Below, one piece after another: positions 38,100 through 46,346 of a stretch of DNA of 64,000 nucleotides. The stretch is from Mycobacterium sp. BK086. GTDB lineage: Bacteria > Actinomycetota > Actinomycetes > Mycobacteriales > Mycobacteriaceae. Below the pieces are notes generated by a model. It had not been told where the DNA came from, made no database searches, and saw only the letters and a list, made by a program, of their open reading frames with translations. The stretch spans positions 558,001 through 622,000 of the forward strand of contig SNWL01000004.1 in assembly GCA_004362315.1 (NCBI GenBank), in the 5' to 3' direction. The number at the start of each line of letters is the position of its first letter. The stretch's first letter is position 1. A program made the position numbers and the translations under genes.

Positions 38100-38456
38100 T
38101 CAGCTGGCGAACTGCAGCGTGATCACGGCGTCGCTGGCGATGACTTGGCCGGGAGCCGGGACCTGTGCGGCAATCGAATTCTTTCGATACGGCGCGCCCG
38201 GGATATCAGCGGCCTTCTCCAGCACACCCGTCCAGCCGATCGTGCGAAGGGCTGGTTCCGCGTCGGCCCAGTACATGCCTCGCAGGTCGGGCATTACGAG
38301 ATCATGCGGACGCGTCGGTGTCGTCGCCACAATCGTCGGCGCAACCGCGGTGGTGGTGGTCGAATCGGTGGCCACAACGGAATGCCCGCCGGTCGTACAC
38401 GCTCCGAGAACGCAGGCCGTCGACGCCGCAAAGATCAGTGCGCGTAGGGCTTTCAT
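38100..38456 (-). CDS. PASTA-domain lipoprotein
   Basis: A 118-aa lipoprotein. The signal LRALIFAASTACVLGACTTG has the lipobox LGAC with Cys at residue 20. The C-terminal half is one PASTA-like domain (LVMPDLRGMYWADAEPALRT; IGWTGVLEKAADIP; AAQVPAPGQVIASDAVITLQ). The ATG overlaps, as ATGA, the stop of the remnant LigD-type polymerase 3' end (38453-38455). This shows that the gene was translationally coupled to that polymerase gene before the island inserted; it has now been cut off from its original operon promoter. Confidence 0.82.
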   Translation of the reverse strand: MKALRALIFAASTACVLGACTTGGHSVVATDSTTTTAVAPTIVATTPTRPHDLVMPDLRGMYWADAEPALRTIGWTGVLEKAADIPGAPYRKNSIAAQVPAPGQVIASDAVITLQFAS

Positions 38457-38540
38457 GTCTTCGGGTTGCCGTCCTCGTCCCAGTGCGCGGCAACCTTCTT
38501 GCTCGGCTGCACGCGCGGCGGCTCGCCCGGCATCTTCGGA
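38453..38540 (-). pseudogene. Displaced original 3' end of the LigD-type polymerase gene (attL side)
   Basis: Reading minus strand from 38533 gives MPGEPPRVQPSKKVAAHWDE then DGNPKT and TGA. That is the C-terminus of the polymerase encoded at 49072-50118, whose present end reads MPGEPPRVQPSKKVAANWDD then AGNPK. The copy has no gene body: at 38541 the match stops and island DNA begins. It is what is left when an element recombines into the 3' end of a gene. Confidence 0.88.
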
Positions 38541-38555
38541 GTGTCCCCCATTACA

Positions 38556-38580
38556 GCATTGTGCTGTACAGCAACAATGC
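38556..38580. repeat. Near-perfect 25-bp palindrome inside the left end of the island
   Basis: GCATTGT at 38556 and ACAATGC ending at 38580 flank the core GCTGTACAGC, itself a perfect palindrome, with one extra base on the right side. It lies 16 bp inside the island junction, a plausible site for an accessory recombination or regulatory protein. Confidence 0.55.
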
Positions 38581-38607
38581 AGCACACGTCGGAGCGTTGT
38601 GGGCGAT

Positions 38608-38628
38608 GTTATCGGGCGAGTTTGACGC
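38608..38628. repeat. Putative integrase arm-type site, left copy
   Basis: GTTATCGGGCGAGTTTGACGC matches GTTATCGGGTGAGTTGACGC at 49037-49056 apart from one substitution and one extra T. The two copies face the same way, one near each island end. Confidence 0.6.
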
Positions 38629-38704
38629 ATCCGGACATCGCCGACCGTAGCAGCGATGCGGCCTGCCGGGCGACTGCAAATACTCAGTTGACCTCGCCAA
38701 TAAG

Positions 38705-39544
38705 ATGTGCCCCATGGAGCCGCGCTCACTCAAACGGCTGCTCAATCTCCCGAAGAACGAGCGGAATGCCGTCGTCGCTGAAGGGCTCCGGCTTCTCGGC
38801 GACTACGTCGAAGAACTGCAGGCGGACGCTCAAGACATGCACGACAACGGCCGATCCCCAGCAGCCGCAGTGCTCGATGTCTTCACCGCTGAACAGGCTG
38901 CGTCCTTCATGATCCTCCTGGACTTGGTACGCGCGGGGTGGGACGCCGACCAATTGCGAGTGAACGAACAGATCAAGAGGTTTCAGAATCACCTTGCCCG
39001 AGGCCTATACGTCGAGGCGTACAGCGGCCTTCCGGCGACGCTCCGAGAGTTGCGTGAATACCTCACATTCCACCGGCGCTCTCACTATCTAGATGGCCCA
39101 AACGACGTCGACTGGATTTTCCGGAACGACATTCTCGAAAAGCGCGAGGGGCCTCTCTACGTCGACTACATCGCATACGAGACAGGCGGCAAATGGGAGA
39201 CACCCCTCAGCCGGGACCATTCCTACCGGATGGTGCCCAAAATCGTCGACGTAGTTCGAAGCCTTCACAGAGCCGGCATCTCTCAGGAACAGGCCCTCAA
39301 CCATGTTGCAGATGTATGGCTACATGTCGACTTAGCCGATCTGGACATGCATTGGCAAGATGTTCGAAAAGCGAACATCGAGGTCCTCACCCGTACTGGC
39401 GTTACTGAACAAACCAAACTCGACGCACAGCAAGCGGTCGAAGGATGGATTCACCCGCTAAACATGTTGGAGATGAGTTTCATTGAGGTCACCCCTAGTG
39501 AGCTAGAGGCAGAACGGGACCACTGGTTAAACGCGCAGTGGTAA
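38705..39544 (+). CDS. Island gene of unknown function
   Basis: A 279-aa soluble protein I do not recognise. The N-terminus is basic and helical (RSLKRLLNLPKNERNAVVAE), residues about 30-130 look alpha-helical with acidic faces, and the middle holds DGPNDVDWIFRNDILEKREG and YVDYIAYETGGKWETPLSRD, which look like a compact alpha/beta region. No membrane segment or signal. ATG 38714 is an alternative start and no SD is seen before either. It is the first gene inside the left end and is transcribed into the island; it may be cargo. Confidence 0.65.
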   Translation: MCPMEPRSLKRLLNLPKNERNAVVAEGLRLLGDYVEELQADAQDMHDNGRSPAAAVLDVFTAEQAASFMILLDLVRAGWDADQLRVNEQIKRFQNHLARGLYVEAYSGLPATLRELREYLTFHRRSHYLDGPNDVDWIFRNDILEKREGPLYVDYIAYETGGKWETPLSRDHSYRMVPKIVDVVRSLHRAGISQEQALNHVADVWLHVDLADLDMHWQDVRKANIEVLTRTGVTEQTKLDAQQAVEGWIHPLNMLEMSFIEVTPSELEAERDHWLNAQW

Positions 39545-39658
39545 ACGTATCTAGCTCCCGGTGGCAGCAGGGTATGGGGTGATGCACTCCTACTGTGCGA
39601 CGGGTCCGCGACAACCCGATTCGACACCATTAAATTGGCAGCACTTCGTCGGCCGCCG

Positions 39659-40048
39659 CTAAAGCACGACTCCGAACGCAGTACCACCGCGACCGACGTA
39701 AGCGAAACTTTGAGGTGGCACTCCCGAGGGGAGAAGGTCTGCTATCGGAATCGGTGTCGCGAGGCGTGTCGCCCGCTTAATTTGTATTCCGGCACCCACC
39801 GAGGTAGCGGCGTAATAGCGGTAGAAGTCCGTGCGGTCGATGCAGCCTACTGTCTTGAATTGTCTCCAGAGACTTCTGGGCGAACCAGTCACTGTTGAAC
39901 CAACTTCGAAGTAACCAACGATCCGCTTCACCGGCGCAGTTGCGTAGACCCAGACGACCGTGACGTCGTCTGCCAGTCGCCGCTTGCGGAACTCAACCCG
40001 CTTTCGCCCGTCCATGATCGCATCGGCGTACTTGGGGTGAACCGACAT
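39659..40048 (-). CDS. ASCH-domain (PUA-like) protein, partner of the PIN-GNAT-EVE fusion
   Basis: A 129-aa protein. SVHPKYADAIMDGRKRVEFR is the ASCH signature region (the GxKxxExR-type motif), followed by KRIVGYFEVGS. ASCH domains bind RNA or modified nucleotides and some are nucleases. ATG 40048 is used because it lies 2 nt after the stop of the preceding gene (TAG-TC-ATG), a tight coupling. A longer reading frame overlaps that gene and is less likely. Pairing of an ASCH and an EVE domain, both PUA-like, in one operon is notable. Confidence 0.75.
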   Translation of the reverse strand: MSVHPKYADAIMDGRKRVEFRKRRLADDVTVVWVYATAPVKRIVGYFEVGSTVTGSPRSLWRQFKTVGCIDRTDFYRYYAATSVGAGIQIKRATRLATPIPIADLLPSGVPPQSFAYVGRGGTAFGVVL

Positions 40049-40050
40049 GA

Positions 40051-41616
40051 CTACCTGTCGACCAGTTGCTGGTGAATCCATTGGATACCCACCCCTTTCA
40101 CCTGTTGAACGGTTTGTGGTGGTGCCTTCAATACTCCGCTCGCCTGCAATTCGGGCAGGGTCCACGGCGGATCCAGAACCCAATCTCGCCGGAAAAGTAT
40201 GACGAGCACCTGGGATGGGTGCTGTGCGAGCTTCTCAACGTCTTCGGCGGTGTACACGGTCCGACCACCGACCATATTCATGACGTCTTCGGCCGATGCT
40301 GTCCGGTGGGTCTCTTCTGCGACACCAATAACTTCCACGGTTTTGAAGCCGCCCGACCGGTAGAACAGGATTACGTCACCTGGCTCGATGTTGTTGGCCG
40401 ACGCATTGCACAGGTATGCCTTGCGAAGCGCGTTCCCCCACGGCCTAATCTTCTCTCCCGCAAGGTCAGGAAAGACTAGCTGGCCCCCTGGCCCCGACAT
40501 CGCGCACTCTGGGAAAAGCTGATTGTGCCAATGATTGCGGATGGGTACGACAAACGCGGAAGCTTGCGGTGAAACGGCAGGAGGACCGTAGCGGATGTGA
40601 TAGTCCAGCGGAGTCAACGCCTCATCGCGCGGCCAGAACACCTTCGCCAGCGCGATCTCGCCCCTCGGTGACTGCCCTGCAGCGACATAGCCAAACTGGC
40701 CAAGGAACTCGATCAGAGGTTGATGACGGTCCCAGACCTCCACGTACGCACTGCCAACGTGGTGGTCATGGTGTGATTGAAGAACGGCCTTCAGCAGCAA
40801 TTCGCCGTAGCGGTTTCCTGAGAACTGTTGCGCCACCTTGAAGGTTGATATCTTGCTGACCGGCTGCGTGAACCCGTATTGGCAGTCCTGTTCGCTCACT
40901 TTCACGATGGCTATCGCGGCATACTTGCCGTTCTCCTGGACAACAAAGCACTCGCGGTTGCCTGAGTCTCCCTGCACTTTCGTTATCCACGCATCAAAGT
41001 CGTCGTAGTCGGCACGGATGCTTGCAAAAATCTCCTGCTCCACGTCGAGCGCGTAAGACGGCACGCTGTCGACTTGGGGCGGTGGAGGTATAGCTGTCGG
41101 CTCGAAGCCCTCAAGCATCGCCACCGCGTCGGCGAGCGTCAGAACTCGCTCCCCCACACCCACTCGGCCAGCCCTCTTCCGCAGCCGGCTGTCGTCGCTG
41201 ACAAGGAAGTTGACTGAGTTTGCATGCAGCGACGCCAAGATGCGACGGTCGCGGTGGTCGTTCGTGTTTGGCTCGACGCTTCCAAGCTCAGTGTCGATAG
41301 AGGAATGAATTGGCGTCTCAGCCACGGTTTCAAACTTGTCAATTTCAGCGAGCCGTTGCTTTACGCGAACGGCATCCTTACCCTCGGCAAGCTCGTCGCG
41401 ACTGGCAGGGTGAACAAAGATGTAATGGCGCTGCTTCATGGCCAGACGCATGAACATAGCCGCTGGACCCATCCCAGGTTCCATTTGTCCTGCAAAGGGC
41501 TCAAGAGCGATAAATGCGTTCGTATCGAGAAGGAATCGTATCGGCGTAGGCGTATCACCTGCACCTTTGACCCCATCTGACACATTGGGATTATCGCCTG
41601 CGCGCCACACTTTCAT
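40051..41616 (-). CDS. PIN-GNAT-EVE three-domain protein
   Basis: A 521-aa fusion. Residues about 26-175: PIN-type ribonuclease, with RFLLDTNAFIAL (first Asp), DHRDRRILASLHANSVNFLV and SDDSRLRKRAG (later acidic residues). Residues about 185-330: GNAT acetyltransferase-like region (YAAIAIVKVSEQDCQYGFTQ; FSGNRYGELLLKAVLQSHHD; FLGQFGYVAAGQ). Residues about 345-521: EVE/PUA-like domain (SAFVVPIRNHWHNQLFP; IEPGDVILFYRSGGFKTVEV; VLVILFRRDWVLDPP). Start is uncertain: ATG 41616, ATG 41643 or GTG 41583. Domain make-up suggests an RNA-targeting toxin or defence effector, which is inference. Confidence 0.72.
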   Translation of the reverse strand: MKVWRAGDNPNVSDGVKGAGDTPTPIRFLLDTNAFIALEPFAGQMEPGMGPAAMFMRLAMKQRHYIFVHPASRDELAEGKDAVRVKQRLAEIDKFETVAETPIHSSIDTELGSVEPNTNDHRDRRILASLHANSVNFLVSDDSRLRKRAGRVGVGERVLTLADAVAMLEGFEPTAIPPPPQVDSVPSYALDVEQEIFASIRADYDDFDAWITKVQGDSGNRECFVVQENGKYAAIAIVKVSEQDCQYGFTQPVSKISTFKVAQQFSGNRYGELLLKAVLQSHHDHHVGSAYVEVWDRHQPLIEFLGQFGYVAAGQSPRGEIALAKVFWPRDEALTPLDYHIRYGPPAVSPQASAFVVPIRNHWHNQLFPECAMSGPGGQLVFPDLAGEKIRPWGNALRKAYLCNASANNIEPGDVILFYRSGGFKTVEVIGVAEETHRTASAEDVMNMVGGRTVYTAEDVEKLAQHPSQVLVILFRRDWVLDPPWTLPELQASGVLKAPPQTVQQVKGVGIQWIHQQLVDR

Positions 41617-41857
41617 TCCGCGACACGCCTTTAGCGGCGACATCACGATCAACGTCGCGGGACGCGATTTTGACCGTCCCCCGAGTTCGCCAACTACCAC
41701 CACGCGCGGGCGCATACACAGGCAGCACGGCCACGCCTGTGATGCGCCCTGAGCTAATTGGCTATCAAAGTCTTGTCGAGGGGAAATCAGCCTGATGACG
41801 TCGCAATCTCGTTGACGGTCCAGAGATTTGACCTTCACCGCTTCAGCCCGCAGGCAG

Positions 41858-42463
41858 TCAGTTCGTTCCAGACCGCTCGTTCAGACAGCGATAGACAGTC
41901 GCCCGGCTAACGCCCAGAGCAGCGGCAATCGTGCTAGCTGGCTCGCCGCTCGCGTGCATACGTTGAGCCAGAGCAGCTTTCGTGACATCAAGCGCCTTCG
42001 GACGACCGATGGCTTGCCCACGGGCGCGACGCGCTTCCCGCGCTGCTGACCGACGTTCTCGACCCAGCTCCAACTCGAGCTCGGCGAGACTGGCCAACAC
42101 ACCGGCCACCATGCGGCCCGTGGCGTTCGATGTGTCTATACCTTCACGAAGCGAACGCAGCACGATCCCGCGCTCCCCAAGATCGCGGATTGTTGTCATC
42201 ACTTCCGCTGCGTTTCGGCCTAACCGGTCGATGCCGACAACGACGATGGCATCTCCTGCGCGCGCGTAGTTTAGGAGCGCGTCGAGACCTGGACGCTGCT
42301 CACGCGTCGACGTTCCCGACAACTTGTCGCTGTATACGCGGTCTGCACCGACTCCAGCCGCAGTAAGTGCGTCAATCTGCTGATCCAAAGATTGATGGCC
42401 AGTACTAACCCTGGCATAGCCGAGTTCGGCTGCGGTCGTGGTCGGAGCGGTGCTGATTGCCAT
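41858..42463 (-). CDS. Serine recombinase (resolvase/invertase family)
   Basis: A 201-aa resolvase. The catalytic Ser is in GYARVSTGHQSLDQQIDALT. Other conserved parts are DRVYSDKLSGTSTREQRPGL, VVVGIDRLGRNAAEVMTTIR and the Arg-rich E-helix region. The C-terminal HTH is EPASTIAAALGVSRATVYRC. Length and domains are complete, so it should be active. It may resolve or invert DNA in the island, or be a remnant of an earlier insertion. The gene lies 240 bp upstream of the PIN-GNAT-EVE start on the same strand. Repeats that could be its sites lie just upstream. Confidence 0.9.
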   Translation of the reverse strand: MAISTAPTTTAAELGYARVSTGHQSLDQQIDALTAAGVGADRVYSDKLSGTSTREQRPGLDALLNYARAGDAIVVVGIDRLGRNAAEVMTTIRDLGERGIVLRSLREGIDTSNATGRMVAGVLASLAELELELGRERRSAAREARRARGQAIGRPKALDVTKAALAQRMHASGEPASTIAAALGVSRATVYRCLNERSGTN

Positions 42464-42809
42464 ACATCCAGCGTCTCAAAAGTTCCAGAAACATTCAATA
42501 TGAGACAATCATTCTGAGCCATCTTTTGAGACAAGTTGACATGGGGCTATATGTGCTGTCGACGATCTCATCTGGCCGCCTCAATTCCAAAGAATTGAGA
42601 CACTCCGCCTGCCAAGTTCAGCCCGGCGCCCTTTTGACGTCCACCGAGCGGTGCCATGCCCGTATCGGGGGCGTCGAGGGCGATCAGTTCCAGAACTGAA
42701 CGCTTGTGACCCCTTGCACAAAATTGACGCGCCATTCACGATGTGCGCTGACGGCAGACCCCGGTGCTGCTTCACCAACGCGTTCGGTTGAGACACATAT
42801 GGAGGAGAA
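42464..42809. promoter_or_regulatory. Gene-free 346-bp region with repeated TGAGACA motifs (possible res/operator region)
   Basis: Between the divergent recombinase and zinc-ribbon genes there is no credible frame. TGAGACA occurs at 42501, 42527, 42596 and 42789, all in the same orientation. A 10-bp perfect inverted pair GTCTCAAAAG (42473-42482) and CTTTTGAGAC (42523-42532) overlaps two of the sites. Repeated sites next to a serine recombinase are typical of res or regulatory regions. Confidence 0.55.
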
Positions 42810-43178
42810 GTGAGAAATTACCAAGGCGGAACCCAGAAATGGTGCCCCAAATGTGAAACCATACGTGTCGTTAAATCCGTAGGTCCATCATCTCTCGGTG
42901 CGAGATCTGGCCAGCGCTTCTATCGAAAAGAGCATGACGATATCCATTATTTCCGGAGAGGTCAGGAGTGCCAAACCTGCTGGCACGAATGGCTATCCGC
43001 AGAGGTCCCCGAAGATTTCATCGACGAACTCGTTGAGCTGAGGGAGGCTCTCAGCGATATCAAAGAGAACGTCGAAGCGTATTCTAAAGAGTCGGAAAAT
43101 GCCGCAAAAAGCCTGGTGAGCCTAAGTAAGTCATTGAGCGATTTAAGAGCGTTAAACATTTATAAAAAACAAACTTGA
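42810..43178 (+). CDS. Zinc-ribbon / coiled-coil small protein
   Basis: A 122-aa protein. Two Cys pairs (KWCPKCETIRV at about 10-16; QECQTCWHEW at about 51-57) form a likely zinc ribbon. From residue ~68 on, heptad-like helices (DELVELREALSDIKENVEAY; SENAAKSLVSLSKSLSDLRA) suggest a coiled coil. GTG 42810 follows GGAGGAGAA by 0-2 nt. The gene is clearly AT-richer than the host genes. Family not recognised; it could recruit DNA, RNA or a protein partner. Confidence 0.7.
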   Translation: MRNYQGGTQKWCPKCETIRVVKSVGPSSLGARSGQRFYRKEHDDIHYFRRGQECQTCWHEWLSAEVPEDFIDELVELREALSDIKENVEAYSKESENAAKSLVSLSKSLSDLRALNIYKKQT

Positions 43179-43348
43179 GACTCGTGCCACGTCATGACGA
43201 CGAGGATTCGGCAGGCTGGTTTGGCACCGTCCCGGCCCGCTGCAGGGGAGTTCAACCCCGATCACCATCTTCCAGTGGGCCCAATCTGCAGCCTCCGTTT
43301 GCCGACTTGGTGAACCTGACACCCTGAAGAGACCTAACCTTCGAAGTC

Positions 43349-44314
43349 ATGTCGACAGCGCAGATCGTCACCGCATCGTCTGGCAGTACCCAACGGAACC
43401 TGCCAAGACTGCGCAGGTTCGCGGATCGGGTGCTGAACGACCGTACTTTGCTCGCGACCGCAAGCATCACTGCCATCGCAGTGACCTGCTTGCAGAGGAT
43501 TCACGAGATAATTCCGTTCGGATACGAGGTTGGCGTCTTCGTCGCGGCAGTCGCCTTTGCCTACGTGGGCGCTTGGGTATTCAACTGGGTGATAATTGAA
43601 CGCCCTCGCGCGAGGCGTTTAGGCGACATATACCGCATCGCTTGGCCGGCCCTCAGTATCGCGGCGTGGAGCGGTCACAACCTCATCATGGAGCTCGCGT
43701 GGATGGCGAATGCCGACGCAGTCAGGGACCCCTGCGAATACGACGTACAGGAGCTCTGCAACCAAATCCCTTACGGCTACTACATTCTAGGTACTGAACC
43801 CATTGAGTTGATCAACAGCCTGATGGACATCCGAAACTCGCGCCTGCAAGCTGTGTCGTCCTTTCTCGCCGGCGCCGACCATGAGCTACTCGTCGCGTTA
43901 GCCGAAGTGAATGCAACAGACTGGGTGATCCTATTGCCCATGCAGGACTTCTCCGTGGACGGCGGGCCGTCGTGGGTTCTCAGTGTCGATGACCCACCGC
44001 GCCATCTCACATTCGGAGACATCGCTTATCAGAGCCGCAACATCGCCAAGTATTTCGAAGCGACGGAGAGGTTGCGCCAGTGCCTTGATCATCTGAAGTA
44101 CGCTCCAGGGCCAGTTGGACCCGGTGTCACGTCAGAGCGAGCGGTGTACTGGCAATCAGAAATAATGGAAACGAAAGCGACCCCGTGGCATAGTCAGGCT
44201 CGCAGAGATGTGCCGGTACCAACAGTTCGGCTGCGGAGATCCGAGAACCCAACGGCGGCTAGACAAACCGACACCACTTCGGAGACAACTAGTGTGCCGG
44301 ATGCATCGGAATAG
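43349..44314 (+). CDS. Two-TM membrane protein with a cytosolic domain, unknown function
   Basis: A 321-aa protein. Two hydrophobic helices lie at about residues 33-50 (LLATASITAIAVTCLQRI) and 57-83 (VGVFVAAVAFAYVGAWVFNW), then a soluble domain of ~200 residues with RNSRLQAVSSFLAGADHELL and TDWVILLPMQDFSV. The tail is Thr/Ser-rich. The topology (short 2TM anchor plus cytosolic part) is shared with many membrane-acting defence effectors, but no family is recognised. The ATG at 43349 has no strong SD. Confidence 0.65.
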   Translation: MSTAQIVTASSGSTQRNLPRLRRFADRVLNDRTLLATASITAIAVTCLQRIHEIIPFGYEVGVFVAAVAFAYVGAWVFNWVIIERPRARRLGDIYRIAWPALSIAAWSGHNLIMELAWMANADAVRDPCEYDVQELCNQIPYGYYILGTEPIELINSLMDIRNSRLQAVSSFLAGADHELLVALAEVNATDWVILLPMQDFSVDGGPSWVLSVDDPPRHLTFGDIAYQSRNIAKYFEATERLRQCLDHLKYAPGPVGPGVTSERAVYWQSEIMETKATPWHSQARRDVPVPTVRLRRSENPTAARQTDTTSETTSVPDASE

Positions 44315-44436
44315 AAGCCGTCGAATGGGTGGGCCGCTCTCAGCAGCGGCCGCAGTTCCGAACCAAGGGCGTCGTTCGGACGAACTCGCTCACCATGTTC
44401 CACCACACCGCATCCACTGGATGATTCGATGACCTG

Positions 44437-45732
44437 ATGGGCGTGATGAAAAATCGACAGATTGATCTGAGCGAGCGTGGATTCGGTGAGGTCGACGGTG
44501 GTATCTGCCTGGCTCACATTACCGATGCCTGTCTTGTGTCCCGCCTCGAAGAGAGCGTCGCCGACTACGAATGCAGAATCTGCGACCGGGCAGAGGCCTC
44601 GGACGCTGGGACACCGTTCGCGGTACCGGTGGAAGAACTCATGCACGTAGTAGCCGAAACCGTCCGCCACTTTTACACTCCCGCGAGCGCAGTGCTACCA
44701 CGCGACAGCGAGGACGGTTCGCTCGTCGGACCACAGGATGAAACTTGGGATGTCGTCGCCGACATCACCGTTGGGGCATTCGAAGACGATCACGTTGATG
44801 CCATCAACGAGCTGATCAGCGACGCCATCGGCTACGAAGACTCATGGACATCCTGGTTCGCAGACGGTGATGTCGACGGCCTCGAATTCGCATGGACCCA
44901 ATTTATGCAAATTGCCATGCACGAGTCTCGGATGATCGTCGGGTTGGGCGCCACCGGCGACCCACCTGGCAAGCTGGCCAATTTCCTCAACTCAGTACTC
45001 CTCTACGTCGAATCAGACCTCGGCCTCGTGACGCAGTTACCCATGGGGAGTGCCTTCTACCGTGGCCGGCTATGCGAGGACGCCGGTAGTCTTAGGCGAC
45101 ACAGTGACGACTTGGGACCTGCTCCCCGAAGGCGGGCGAGGTCAGCAAATCGAATGTCGCCAGCAGGAGTCGCACTGTTCTATGCGTCGGGCGACCCCCA
45201 AACGGCGCTTGCCGAAATCGCCGGCCACGGTATCGAACCGCTTGCAGTAATCGGCAAGTTCACTAACACGCGGGAACTCCGAATTCTTGATTTGACCAGA
45301 TCGCCCAGAGCTATTTCCCCGTTCTGCCTAGACAAGCGTGAACATGCCCGGATGGCCCGATTCCTGACCTCCTTCGTCAGCTACATCACGGCGCCGGTCA
45401 TCCCCGACGAACGACAACACGTTGAGTACGCGCCGACTCAGCTACTGACCGAATACCTGCGATGGGTCCCCGAGCCGAAGTTAGACGGCATCGCACTCCC
45501 GAGCGCCCAGACCGGAAATAGCACGTATGTGCTCTTCTTAGGCCGAGAAGACTGCGCCACAGTTGACGATCCAGCCGCCGCAAACGAAGTACACGACCCC
45601 TACGACCTCGGCAGCGCACCGACGCTGCTGCTTGACCCCGAAGCTGTCATCACCTACCGGGTCGGGCGGCAATATTCGGGGGTAGACGCCGGTCCGTGGA
45701 ACAGGGCCAGACCGCCTTGGCCGGGCGGGTAG
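44437..45732 (+). CDS. RES-domain protein with HEPN/RES-type N-terminal domain (probable NAD+-consuming effector)
   Basis: A 431-aa protein. The C-terminal ~220 residues form a RES domain: FYRGRL (Arg209), YASGDPQTALAEI (Glu260) and GIALPSAQTG (Ser356), the three residues that name the family. RES toxins such as MbcT degrade NAD+. The N-terminal ~200 residues (CLAHITDACL, CRICDRAEASDAG with Cys pairs, then helices) match my memory of the domain joined to RES in large conflict proteins. No Xre-type antitoxin is adjacent, unlike classic RES toxin-antitoxin pairs, so activation is probably internal. Confidence 0.8.
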   Translation: MGVMKNRQIDLSERGFGEVDGGICLAHITDACLVSRLEESVADYECRICDRAEASDAGTPFAVPVEELMHVVAETVRHFYTPASAVLPRDSEDGSLVGPQDETWDVVADITVGAFEDDHVDAINELISDAIGYEDSWTSWFADGDVDGLEFAWTQFMQIAMHESRMIVGLGATGDPPGKLANFLNSVLLYVESDLGLVTQLPMGSAFYRGRLCEDAGSLRRHSDDLGPAPRRRARSANRMSPAGVALFYASGDPQTALAEIAGHGIEPLAVIGKFTNTRELRILDLTRSPRAISPFCLDKREHARMARFLTSFVSYITAPVIPDERQHVEYAPTQLLTEYLRWVPEPKLDGIALPSAQTGNSTYVLFLGREDCATVDDPAAANEVHDPYDLGSAPTLLLDPEAVITYRVGRQYSGVDAGPWNRARPPWPGG

Positions 45733-46346
45733 AGGGTGGGCCGATTCGTTGGACCGACCCACCCCACAGGCCACCTTCAAATGTCCTGCACTCGAACATA
45801 TTTCGAGAGAGAACACCTTTTGCATTCTGAGCAAGTATTATTTCGGCGATGCGCGGTGCGAAACCACTTGCCACACACAATTTCTCGCATCGAAATACCA
45901 TTAGACCAGAGTCGCTCCGTTCGGGTCGGCACCGCTTGACAATGCGGGTCGATTCCCGACGCCTCCACCGTCCCACCGGGGGTGGGTCGAAACTTCACCC
46001 TCACTGTGAGGTCACTGACCAGGTCGGGTCAATCCCTCCCCGATTGCGTCGTCACCAAAATGCAATTTGCAACAACCGAAGGTGACAGCGCGATCACCCA
46101 GTGCTGTCGAACCTTTCATCGGGAACCGGCCGGCGAGCTGCAGAAGATACCCGCCAATCCATCGGAACCCGCTGCAGCACGCAGCGCTCGCTGGCCCTTC
46201 GTCCTACAACCCACCATGCCCGGTGTAGGCCAGGAAGCCACTAACCTGCTACGGCATGGCCCTGTCGTCTGCTCCGGTACGCCCCTGCCCCCTCCCCTCT
46301 AGGGGGAGGTAGGGCGGGGACGAGAGCACGGGGGCTTTAGCTGCGG
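45733..46346. other. Gene-free 614-bp region inside the island
   Basis: No frame here has convincing coding character: all are short and lack start signals. It separates the plus-strand cargo from the minus-strand ATPase operon, so it lies between convergent units. It holds the strong hairpin at 46282-46320 and a short palindrome CCTCACTGTGAGG at 45998-46010. Base composition is lower in GC than the flanking chromosome. Confidence 0.6.
46282..46320. terminator. Strong GC hairpin between convergent units (possible terminator)
   Basis: CCTCCCC (46291-46297) pairs with GGGGAGG (46303-46309) around a TCTAG loop. GCCC/GGGC and CCCC/GGGG extend the stem outward with small bulges. There is no U-run on either strand, so it is only a possible factor-dependent or mycobacterial-type terminator. 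Confidence 0.4.

Noticed and set aside
42457..42699. 80-codon plus-strand frame between recombinase and zinc-ribbon gene
   Set aside because: No SD, overlaps the recombinase start and the repeat cluster, no recognisable features.
45939..45968. tRNA-like 3' end (GCGGGTCGATTCCCGACGCC followed by TCCACC)
   Set aside because: It resembles a T-arm plus acceptor end and could be an att remnant, but the T-loop is one base short, the stem is imperfect, and no matching 5' acceptor half or cloverleaf is found upstream.
45998..46010. 13-bp palindrome CCTCACTGTGAGG as operator
   Set aside because: Single short copy in a gene-free stretch with no start codon near; chance is a sufficient explanation.
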